A DNA stretch of 33,153 nt from Dinochytrium kinnereticum. Its lineage: Eukaryota; Chytridiomycota; Chytridiomycetes; Chytridiales; Chytridiaceae. Positions 20,405-29,729 of the stretch are shown here, one piece after another. A model generated the notes under the pieces. That model did not search any database and had not been told where the DNA came from. It saw nothing but the letters and a program-made list of their open reading frames with translations. The position numbers and the translations under genes are program-made. Within the stretch, counting starts at the first letter, position 1. Each line of letters opens with the position of its first letter. Location: NCBI GenBank assembly GCA_027604005.1, contig JADGJT010000268.1:1-33153 (forward strand). The letters are read 5' to 3'.

Positions 20405-21453
20405 GTTTCTGTCTCATAACGCCTTTTGGGATTTAGGATTATTTATACTTGAATTTACAATAGTTCCTTCTTGCTTTCCCCTTCAATATGTTTATTTTTT
20501 ATCTATTTTATTTTCCTTTTTCATTCTTTTCTCTGATAATATTTTATTTTCTTCCTTACATATTGTCGATTTTGTATCTGCTATATAACAAAACATTATT
20601 CCTCCCGTTTTACCACCGTCACTACCCTTTAAACCCGCACTCTCATGTTTTTTTATCGCTCTTTTTACTTTATGCAATGAATTGATGGCGGTTTGTTTTT
20701 TTCTTCTTCCCAAACCTTTCTTTTTCTTCAAAAATCTTACCAAAAGCTCGTGGTAGACAACCTGCCAGCATAGATTAGAAGTGTACATTTTATTAATTAT
20801 TGATTCTTGAGTGGCGTTGAAGAATTGGTGTGATGGGCTTATTCCGGCCGAATGACTGGATTAATATAGGCCTTCATGGGATTCGGAGGCTGGTGGACGG
20901 CAGCAATATTCTGTGATTTCGGGTGGACTAGCGACAAGTGAATAAACATGGCCAATGTCCTACGACCTTTCAAGTTCGAGCATGAAGCTTGAGTTATGGC
21001 CTCCTGGCTTTATGGAAACTTCTGTTTAATAATTGAGCAGAGTTTCTTGCCCTCTCGCGCTGCTCTCATCAAGTTTAGATGCCTGTGAAGGTATGAAAGC
21101 ATTGCATGCTGACTGCCACACTATTCCTTCTGTAGTATGATAAGTGAGTCAGTTATGATGACTCGATTGGTGTCTAAAGCACGGCTCATGAAGGCTTCCA
21201 ATGACTTAAAAAAAGGCAAAACCACATGACAGAAAAGTCATTATCTGAAGTTGGATCTAAGTTTTTAACGTGATATTATTACTGTACACATTAACATTAT
21301 TATATGCAAAAGTAGAAGTTCCCTTCGAGCCACTTCCGAGAATTCCATTTTCGAAATAGCTTGGGCGCCCTTCAAAAACATGATCATCACACTTGACGAA
21401 AACCCCCATCGGATGATCAGGCAAATTCTCGTCCATATGACGATCCTTCCTCT
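20405..21453. other. Intergenic region between convergent HK3 and HK4
   Basis: About 1 kb between two convergent 3' ends. The HK3-proximal part is T-rich. I looked for receiver-domain coding sequence that might belong to HK4 (minus strand) and found none; no other gene is visible. Confidence 0.65.
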
Positions 21454-23160
21454 TCAGTTTATCCTCTTCTGAGATTCAGGCTTCAATACAAAAAAGAACC
21501 TGCTTCCGTGTCCTTTCTCACTTTCAACCTTAATCTCACTTCCCATCAAATTAACGAGTTTCTGGCTGATGGCTAGTCCAAGCCCAAAACCTGAATTCTT
21601 TGGATTGGCGTGCAGATGCTCATTCTGGTCATCCTCGAATGTCTGGAGTGCATCTGCCGATGAATCTGATTCTGGAATAGTGGTCGCGGGTGCCACGCTC
21701 GCTGTGGGCTGAGAGAATCGACGAAACAGCTTCGACCGCTCTTCGCGCGTCATCCCAATACCAGTATCATCTACAAACACTTTCACGCCGAGGAGGACGT
21801 TATCCTTTGGCTCCAATGACACGTGCGACCCATATCCAGCCTTGGCCTTTTCCTTACACCAGGACAGGAATTGAGAACTGGTTCTCGAAGGACTTATCCT
21901 TGGGCTTTCACCCCCGACAGTTCTCAAAGTTCCTTCCTTTTGTCTTGCTGACTCTGAGAACACAGTCTCGACGCCAATCGTCACCCGCCCACTCAGGGAC
22001 GAATGTCTAACGGCGTTGATGACAAGGTTCATAATAACCTGCTTAATACTGTGAGCGCGTCGTCTTGACACCATGACCTCCGTCACCGGAAGGGATGTTC
22101 TCAATGACACCCCATCAAACTGCGCTCGAGCCTTCAACATGACGGCTACATGGTTGACGATCTCCCGAAGATCTATTGCGTCATTGTCTAATCCTCCGTC
22201 GGTAATAGAGGTGAGCTGCTCCCCAAATGTCTCTTGGAGCGACCGATCGGCAAGAGCTCTAGCGTGCTCAACACATTGTAGAATGGCATTCGAGAATTCC
22301 TTGTCTTCTCGACACATCTCGAGCAGGTAGGATGGTTCGAGGGTTTGTATGAAAAGGTTGGAGAAAAGTGATGGGTTGGTGAAGGATGTGTGGTAGAGTT
22401 CAGAGCTTTCGTTGAGAAGGGCAAGGACTTCACAGAGAATAACCACTCGCTTTTCGAGGGACATTCGGAGGAGCTCGAGGTTTCCTGAGATTCCTGCTAG
22501 AGGATTTCTGATCTCGTGGCAGATTGTGCTTGCGGTGTCGATACTGAATAACTGAGATGGAGGAACCTCTTGTCGAGACGAGCTGGGTTGAGAAGAAGTT
22601 TGGGGTGGAGCTGCTTCGAAAACCGCGGTGTCATCGCTACTTGACACGTTTGGAGAATCAACAATAACAACTGTATGAACAAGTACCGAATCTCCGTCAT
22701 CCATATTTGGCAGAAGAACCGTCGTTCCCGACACCCAAATCCACTGTAAACCAGATTGATGGTCTTCCGAATTCATCACGCGATAGACTTTGGCTTCGTC
22801 GTCTGGAAGTTGCAGCGAATCTACATTGTCCAAAGATGAAAGCCAGGGAAGCAGTGATATGTCTTCTGGGTGGATTCTCGATGCCAACCAGGCGACAGCT
22901 TCATTTTGAGTCTCAAAAGTAGATGTCGAGGGAATTCCAAAAATGGAGCGTGCTCTAGGGTTGAGATAGATCTCGTTATCGGAACAGGGAAAAATCTCTT
23001 GCAAGGGGGCGGGGCCCCCCGCTTCAGGGCCATGAATGCATGAGATGTCGAGAGGACTGGATGACTTTCGGTCGCGACGACGACGAAGGACGATAACGGC
23101 ACAGGGTAAGAAGAACAGGATACCCTCCCAATTCTTGTGCTCTTTCAACTCGCCCGCCAT
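21454..23160 (-). CDS. HK4: PAS histidine kinase lacking a receiver
   Basis: A single exon of 568 codons with an ATG start. The PAS-like domain is at about 12-170 (ILFFLPCAV, EIYLNPRA, HPEDIS, WIWVSG). H-box [13 protein letters not shown] has His215; DHp helix 2 (REDKEFSNAI, C296-x2-H299) follows 70 residues on. HATPase: N382 in the N-box, DDTGIGM (about 464-470), FRRFSQP, GFGLGLA (524-530), and a final FFFVLKPE strand close to the stop. Translation ends eight residues after the HATPase fold, where HK1-HK3 continue into a linker and receiver. All catalytic motifs are intact, so it should autophosphorylate but would need a partner receiver or phosphotransfer protein in trans. It may be a gene truncated at its 3' end or one copied without its last exon. 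Confidence 0.92.
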   Translation of the reverse strand: MAGELKEHKNWEGILFFLPCAVIVLRRRRDRKSSSPLDISCIHGPEAGGPAPLQEIFPCSDNEIYLNPRARSIFGIPSTSTFETQNEAVAWLASRIHPEDISLLPWLSSLDNVDSLQLPDDEAKVYRVMNSEDHQSGLQWIWVSGTTVLLPNMDDGDSVLVHTVVIVDSPNVSSSDDTAVFEAAPPQTSSQPSSSRQEVPPSQLFSIDTASTICHEIRNPLAGISGNLELLRMSLEKRVVILCEVLALLNESSELYHTSFTNPSLFSNLFIQTLEPSYLLEMCREDKEFSNAILQCVEHARALADRSLQETFGEQLTSITDGGLDNDAIDLREIVNHVAVMLKARAQFDGVSLRTSLPVTEVMVSRRRAHSIKQVIMNLVINAVRHSSLSGRVTIGVETVFSESARQKEGTLRTVGGESPRISPSRTSSQFLSWCKEKAKAGYGSHVSLEPKDNVLLGVKVFVDDTGIGMTREERSKLFRRFSQPTASVAPATTIPESDSSADALQTFEDDQNEHLHANPKNSGFGLGLAISQKLVNLMGSEIKVESEKGHGSRFFFVLKPESQKRIN

Positions 23161-23815
23161 TCGGTCTCCAAGGTCTTAAAAGGTTTGAATTCTGAAAAGG
23201 AGCTTGCTTGCTCGTGAATTGGTTCTGGCGCGCAATGTATCCAAGAAAGGAAGAGTTAGATGAGACGAGAATACGACGAGATGAGACATCGAGGAACTAA
23301 GCTGCGGAAGGCAAACAAGGTATGCATGCCTACATCTCTGCCCCTTCGCTGCAATGGTTGCGAGATGGGTGGGTGGTTAGGCTCTGTGCACAGGGTAGAC
23401 TCTGGGTCCAAGCTGCAGACGACCTGCTTAATTTCCGTCGCTTGGAGATGACGGTCTCGTTAGAGACCCAAGAAACGTTGATGCAACCATACCAGCGGTA
23501 ATTGCACCTATAGCCAATGGCATTGGTCAGTGTGACCCGAACAAAGCACCACGCACGATTAACCCAGACGAAAGGACACTATGATCACCACCAACCACCT
23601 CAATCACCCAGTGTATTCCCCCCATCAGGTGCAAGTGAGCGACGGGCTCACAGGCGCGAAGTGCAAAAAGATTGAGCTGGTCCGCATATCGGTGAAGTGT
23701 CTGCCTGATGCGCTTTATTTCTCTGCTGATTACAGCCAAACCATTAGGTGTGCGGGGATATCCTTCCCCAGCTCAAAAATTAGTCAACAACGTTGTTGGA
23801 TCATTCTGTTCACAT
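23161..23815. other. Intergenic region upstream of HK4
   Basis: HK4 promoter side and 3' side of the ZNF277-like gene, both minus strand. A short purine-rich patch near 23253-23290 repeats GATGAGAC-like words. No coding or RNA feature is evident. Confidence 0.55.
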
Positions 23816-26487
23816 TCATGCGGTTTCCCTCGCAGACGATAGCACATCCAAAGCTCCCCTCACTTTAGAGTTACTTCTCCTCCCAACAGTAATCCCTAAA
23901 TCCGCAAGCCTCAAAGGCCTCTCCTCCGGCACAACAACACTATCCTCTCCCTCTCCCTCCCTCTCAAGACGCACCAATTTCTTCCCATCCGTGTCATCCT
24001 CATCGTCCTCTCCATCGTCCCAACCCAACAAGGGATCGTCTTCAAGCGTGGGGTGCAGGAATCGCGGGTCGGACCAGACAGTTGATGTTTTAGGAGGGAT
24101 AGAGCAAAGATGGCGGCCGGCGTCGAGATGGGCGGTGAGGAGCTCGGTGGTGTCAAAGGAGGCGTCGCATACGAAACATTCAATCTGGGCACCCTTGAGA
24201 CGAATGTGGTTGATTAGGCGAATGCGTCCATAGAAGTCTAGACCTAATTGAACGAGATGAAAAAACACGGAAAAGTTAAACGACTTTATAAATGGGTGAA
24301 CGAAGAAGCGAGGTATCATCTTCCAGATAGGCAGAATATATAAAGCATGCAACATGCACTTAGGACGGCAAAGGACCCATTTTAGTTCAACCACGATGTC
24401 TTTAGACATGTGTTCCCTAGTGTTGTGAAATTATTGTGCACTACTACCAAAGCGGCAGAGTCATGATTTGACGGGAAAAAAGGCATTTTCAAAGACTTCC
24501 CAACAGAAAGCACAACAGAATAACTAATCAGTAAAGAGAAAAGGCCAGGCTCACCATTCTCCATCCGGATAGCCTTCAAATCAAACCCATGATCCGTCTT
24601 CATATGCTCAATAGCATCCGACGCAGACGCAAACACATTCTCGTCAAAAAGGCACATTGTCTTCTCAGACTCGATCGGCTCATTCCAATCCCCCCATTCA
24701 CTATATGAAGTCGAAGGATAAATTAGAAAAAGAGAGAAACTAAACTAGAGATAGCCGAATAACAAATACATAAACTATCTAAACGTAATATTTAAAATCA
24801 CTCACTTCCCCTCACGATCTTCATCACTCTCATACTTCTCATTCTCAAAGTTCTCCCAGTTTTTCCCAGGTTCGAGGTAATTGACAACGTAGAATCGGTC
24901 ATAGGAGTGGTTGCGGGGGTTGATCTTGAAGTGCTTCTTTTTTCTCATATGCTTGCGAAGGACCGCGGAAGTTTTGAAGGTTTTTTCGCAGTAAAGGCAT
25001 TGAAGGCTAATGAAGAGCGAAAAGTACGGAATGAAAAGTAAAAAATAAGAATAGACGAAATCGACTGGCAGAATGACGGAAAATGTGGAAGTAGCAAGAT
25101 AGAAATGGAATCGTAAAAGGAAAATGAAAGACAGAGGGGGGTAAAGGTAACGTGGTAAACTGGGCAAAATAGACATGGTAAACAATGTGATAGCATGAAA
25201 GAAAAGCAAAGGCGAGGCAAATCAGCACCCACAGGAATTAACCTCACTTACTTTGCCATCTTCCCACCCAGCAACTCTAAAAACTCATGAACTTCGACCA
25301 AGTTATCAGGCAATCCAATGTTGAAGCCATGCTCTGCAAACATGTGCTTGAAGAGTTGAGCACGATCCGCACAAGTCGTCTTGCAAAACAAGCATCGGCG
25401 GGGCTGGAGGGCATCATCATGACGTTCGCGCTCTTGGATCCTTAGCTTCTCGTTCTACGCAGAAGAAAAAAAAATATATTCAGAAGTTAAGCATCTTTAC
25501 TTCGTTCTATATGAAAGTGAATGAGCCAAAAGACTCATAAAAACAACTTACAAGCTTTTCCCTCTGCAAGGTCTTTCTAATCTCTAAATCCTCCTCATCT
25601 ACTGCCTCCCCCTCACCACCAAGAACTCGAAGCTTCCCACTCTCCTCCTTCTGACCGGCATCCTGCTCAACGATCTTCTCCGCCCACGCCTCAATGTATC
25701 TATCCAGATACGGCATGACATGATCAGAATCCCTAATCTCAATTGAATGCACCAAACGTAGGTGAGTAAGGACCTTGGTTGGGTCCATCATCGGCTCGGT
25801 CTCGGAAGGGCAGTTGGGTAGAGGACAGTGGAAGATCAGAGTTGGGTCCCAGAAAGTACGAGGGTCGGAGGTTGGTGGAGGGAGGGAGGCATCCAGACGA
25901 CGTTTGGATGAAGTGCCGTGACCATTGGCTTGACGGGTCTGCCTTTCATCTTCATCGTCTTCATCGTCATCGTCGTCTTCATCATCGTCGTCGTCATCGT
26001 CCTCATCGTCTTCCTCTTCATCATCGTCTTCCTCAACCTCCTCCTGTTTTTTCCCCGCACCATTCGTTTTAACACCTTCAGTCTTCTTAACGACCCAAAC
26101 TGGAGCAACAGCTCCAGCGTTTGATCCCCTTCTAACCTCAACCCCCTCCTGTGATCGCCATCCACCGTCCACATTCTTTCCTTGCTGCCATCCTCCTCTT
26201 CCTCTCCCAGCTGCAGTCCCAGCCCCCCTACCAACAGCTGCACCTCCCCTTCCACCCCTTCCACCACCAGCAGCCCCTCCACGAGCCCATCCCCTCCCAG
26301 CGCCACCACCACCTCTCCCTTGCTGCTGAACATGCTGTCCCCGTTTGGATCCCTTAGACTGCGATCGCTTCATCTCAATCCACCCCTCATTGTCATCCGC
26401 AGCCGTTCCGACATCCGAGGCCGGGGGTGTGAGAGGGACAGATGGAGTGAAGGGCTCCGCATTGGGGTTCATCTTTGATATGGTCAT
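23816..26487 (-). CDS. ZNF277: ZNF277-like C2H2 zinc-finger protein with RGG and acidic domains
   Basis: Five exons on the minus strand, 26487-25552, 25454-25252, 25006-24806, 24700-24555 and 24243-23816, give 637 residues with all phases closing. Family marks are CLFCKTTC...LFKHMFAEHGFNIGLPDNLV (about 333-364), then LQCLYCEKTF...RKHMRKKKHFKINP and YDRFYVVNYLEPGKNW (about 381-430). Fingers: 1 (C221, C226, H242, H247), 2 (C333, C336, H349, H354), 3 (C383, C386, H399, H405), 4 (C463, then Asp466 in place of the second Cys, H479, H484) and 5 (C518, C521, H534, H540). The N-terminus adds a Gly/Arg-rich RGG-type region (about 57-103) and a run of about 35 Asp/Glu residues (about 149-181). In animals ZNF277 binds ribosomal protein uS5 (RPS2); a ribosome-assembly or chaperone-like role is plausible here but is inferred from the family. 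Confidence 0.93.
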
Positions 26488-26726
26488 CGGACGTGATCAG
26501 GCGTCGTCAACGATTCTGAAAGTACGATGAGGGGTTGTGATCAGCCGCTGGAGGTTTGACGGTTGCTTCGGACACAGGAAAAGCAGAAGGTCGTTCAAGT
26601 GGAAGCTCAAAGAACGAGAAAAAAAAAATGTCCAAAAAGTCAGACATGAAGGTTCAGGATGACAGCCATTTCTGTTTGATGTTTTGCGCTTTATTCCTTC
26701 GTGTACTTGGACGGCAAGATACGCGA

Positions 26727-28388
26727 TCATTCCCCACGTTTAGGAAGGTTGACGCGAATGCTGCAGGCACTGTTAGAAGACACAAAGATCAAGCAGAACA
26801 CAAAAGAAGGAAGATGTATAAAATACTCACTCCCTGAGCCACGCGAAAGAAGGCTCGAGTCTGGAGGCAATGTAGAACTCGCCAGGTCCCCGAAGGCGGT
26901 ATAAGCCCTAATCAACAATCAATAAATCAGATGAGGCCCTCATAAAACGCATGAGTAATACCTTATCACCCGCAATGGCCTTCTTACCCCTCCACAGCAA
27001 GAACCTACCCACCCACCCCAGCCATCTGAGCGTTGCGCTTCCAAAACTGAAAGCTCCCTGCATCAATTTATTTCCAACACTTTCAGCCTTCTTTGAAGAC
27101 TGAGCAATAGGGGCTGGAGTAGGTGTCTTGGGAGCTGGCTCGACCTCCTTCATTTCTGGTGAGGGATCAAGTGCTGCATCCCATGCGACCAGATTCTCAG
27201 AAGGGACAAGGTACTCCTCATTGGTTGCAAGAACAAGACGGTAAAGACCTCCGAACCCCGTGATAGCGATCGTACCGACACCACTAGCGCGGTAAGTAAA
27301 CACCCCAGAAGAACCCTTCAAAATCTGAGATAAGCAACTGCATTCCATAAAGTAACTCAAAAGACGAAAAAACGAACCAAGCCAAACGTCGTGACAGCCG
27401 TGTTTAGAGTTACCCGGTCCGTAGCAGCCAAGAACGAAGTACGCCGGATGCAGTACTCGGACGACCCATCTATCCGAATGGTAGCGATGTCCCCTTGTCG
27501 CTTTGGGGCGAGAATGACGTCGCCTGATTCCGCGGTCGTCCAAAATTGTTGAAGAAGGGCGTTCGAACCAGTGATTTTGCGGGAGAGGGCGCTTGCGATC
27601 CCACCGTGAGCAGCTAGCCTGTTTTCGACCTGTTGTGGTATCAGAGGAAAGGGGAGCGCTGGCTCGTGAATTTACCGTTGATGAGGTGCCGAGGACTTTT
27701 CCGACGTCTGAGACAAACCTGGATGTTGGGGGAAGGCGAGCCACGAGAACGGAGCCTGTGCATGGGAAGATGAAAAGAAGGGCACAAAAATGTGTGAAAA
27801 AGCAACCAGAGAGAGAATAACATGTGATTCTTAGGGGGAAAACAAACGAATGCATACCAAGACCCGCATTAACTACCTCGAACTCAGGATCCTCATAGAC
27901 TGGCTTCTTTTTCCACATAGCACTGCTACTAAAACCTAAAGAGCATAAATAGTATATTTTAGCCGTAATCGCATTTGGTAGAAGAAGGCTTATTGTAATT
28001 AGATACGAAAGCATCACGGCCATGGATAAAACCATGATGACCTCCAACTACTTTAGGCAACAATAAAACCCCGATGTGCCAATAACCCACCAGCAGCAAT
28101 ATGCATCCCTCTAGGCGACTCTACTCCATTATCATATCCATTCGCAGCCCTACTTTTCAACCCGGCCGTCAAATCCGCGGGGCCTGACCGCTGAATGGTC
28201 GTGATCCCTGCGACATGAGAGGGCGATAATGTTGAGGTTGATGCGGAAGTGGCGGAAGAGTTTGGGGAAGGGCTGGAGATCGTTGAGGCTGGGGAAGGCG
28301 AGGATGCGGAGGGAGTGTTGAAGGCGAGGCTGGCGAGCGTTCGGGCATGCAACGCTTGCTGAGGAAGTGTGAAGGCTCGACGTTGCAT
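26727..28388 (-). CDS. AIM24: AIM24 family mitochondrial protein
   Basis: Seven-exon minus-strand model: 28388-28091, 27935-27858, 27755-27676, 27629-27378, 27324-26962, 26907-26831 and 26769-26727, 396 residues with every phase closing. The N-terminus MQRRAFTLPQQALHARTLAS is Arg/Ser-rich without acids, a good mitochondrial presequence, followed by a Ser/Pro-rich linker. The AIM24 domain (about 115-385) shows PEFEVVNAG, SVLVARLPPTS, GDVILAPKRQGDIATIRIDG, SSEYCIRRTSFLAA and GVGTIAITGFGGLYRLVL...NLVAWDAAL. In yeast AIM24 is an inner-membrane protein linked to MICOS integrity and respiratory-chain assembly. The last intron (26770-26830, GTGAGT...CTAACAG, 61 bp) is optional: reading through it gives a TGA four bases into the donor and a slightly shorter protein. 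The exon 1/2 junction (GTGGGT donor) is less certain than the others. Confidence 0.85.
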
Positions 28389-28738
28389 TTTCACTTTGTC
28401 AAATTAGAAAATTCATTCATCTTCCAGTCTGGAACGGCAGACTCCTTGTGAGGCATCTTCAATGGATGCAGTGGTCTGGCTTCGTGATCTGCGTATGGTT
28501 TTCTACAATGCATTGGTCAGCTGAATGGTAGCCGCCAGACACTGAAGATTTCAAAAGAGGGTCTCCGCCCACTTGAGAAGGGTAGGCAGGGCACCCGTCG
28601 TAACGTTAAATGGACGACCTCGGCTGCTTTTCTTCTTTCACCTAGGCCTTATCATCTCTTATCGTATATTTTTCTAATCACTGCATGTCTTTAATTGAGT
28701 GAATCTGGCGCTGCCTTATGGGGCTCCCATCAAAAGAC
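28389..28738. other. Promoter side of AIM24
   Basis: Upstream sequence of the minus-strand AIM24 gene leading into the tandem repeat array. No coding or RNA feature is visible. Confidence 0.5.
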
Positions 28739-29345
28739 AAAAAAAAACGAAGAGGGATTGACGAGTTTGACACGATGGATGATGACTTCTTTCAGGCGGA
28801 ACGAAGTGGTGAATGGTTTGATGTGTGCAAATCTTCAAACTTGCCTCTGACAGGCACTTAACGCGGTTTGATGACAGATTACCGTCAAAGTCAAGTATAT
28901 ACAGTGCTGCTTCAAAGGATGTCCATAGCCTCCCATTTAAATGTTAAAAAAAACGAAGAGGAGGGATTGACGATTGACGCAATTGATGATGACTTCTTTC
29001 AGGCGGAACGAAGTGGTGAATGGTTTGATCTGTGTAAATCTGCGGACTTGCCTCTGACAGGCACTTAACGCGGTTTGATGACAGATTACCGTCAAAGTCA
29101 AGTATATACAGTGCTGCTTCAAAGGATGTCCATAGTCTCCCCTTTAAATTAAAAAAAAAAACGAAGAGGAGGGATTGACGATTGACGCAATTGATGATGA
29201 CTTCTTTCAGGCGGAACGAAGTGGTGAATGGTTTGATCTGTGTAAATCTGCACACTTGCCTCTGGCATGACACCCGATGCGGCTTGACGAGATTACCGTC
29301 AAAGACAAGCATGTCCAATCATGCTGCTTCAAAGAAACATCCTGT
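28739..29345. repeat. Tandem array of three ~207-bp repeat units
   Basis: Three direct copies, each opening with an A-run (9, 8 and 11 A) and CGAAGAGG, then GGATTGACG, GATGACTTCTTTCAGGCGGA and GAACGAAGTGGTGAATGG. The CGAAGAGG words start at 28748, 28954 and 29162, so the periods are 206 and 208 bp. Copies 1 and 2 are nearly identical over the second half, which ends GTCCATAG followed by a TTTAAAT-type AT block. Copies 2 and 3 are nearly identical over the first half, and the last ~70 bp of copy 3 has diverged. Copy 2 has a short open frame on the plus strand, but stops in copies 1 and 3 interrupt it, so the array is probably non-coding. It lies between the divergent AIM24 and F-box genes. I recognise no transposon family. 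Confidence 0.9.
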
Positions 29346-29729
29346 GTGTGAATGAATAGATGATGGTGGGAGCTGTGGTGGAGCACCAGCAGAGTCCAAC
29401 AGACCAGGCAAGGGGCGGAGCATCCACCCATCGTGAATGCTTGAAGCAGTCCATTCCTTGCCTGATTAGCGTCAGCGGCAGAAGGGATGTCTTTGACGGC
29501 TGCAGCATTGAATAAACGGATGACTTGACTCCAGTGTGGGCTTGCTAAAAACCAGATCGGAATGTTGATCTTTTGGACTTGAATCTGATAAGAAGCGACA
29601 AGTCAACCCAAACAATCAGCAACACCACCACCACCACCACCATCTTGGATTCGAACCTCTCTCTCCCTTCCTCAAGATATCACATCTGCATCCTCCTCAC
29701 GCTTCCACCCCACCGCTGCTCCCATCGCC
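29346..29729. other. 5' region of the F-box gene
   Basis: Sequence between the repeat array and the F-box start codon. It includes a short CAC/ACC trinucleotide run near 29620-29643 that probably lies in the 5' UTR. No gene is visible. Confidence 0.5.

Noticed and set aside
20405..21453. A hidden last exon with a receiver domain for HK4
   Set aside because: No minus-strand frame downstream of the HK4 stop shows an acidic pair, a D-x-MPxMDG loop or a KP motif, and no donor equivalent to the shared receiver intron is present before the stop.
26727..28394. Apparent frame breaks in AIM24
   Set aside because: All breaks coincide with GT-AG introns, and the spliced phases close over seven exons, so the gene is not a pseudogene.
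28868..29068. Plus-strand reading frame inside repeat copy 2
   Set aside because: The same frame has stops in copies 1 and 3, and differences between copies do not follow coding constraint.
28739..29345. CRISPR-like or transposon interpretation of the repeat array
   Set aside because: The units are contiguous 207-bp direct copies without spacers, terminal inverted repeats or a transposase frame.
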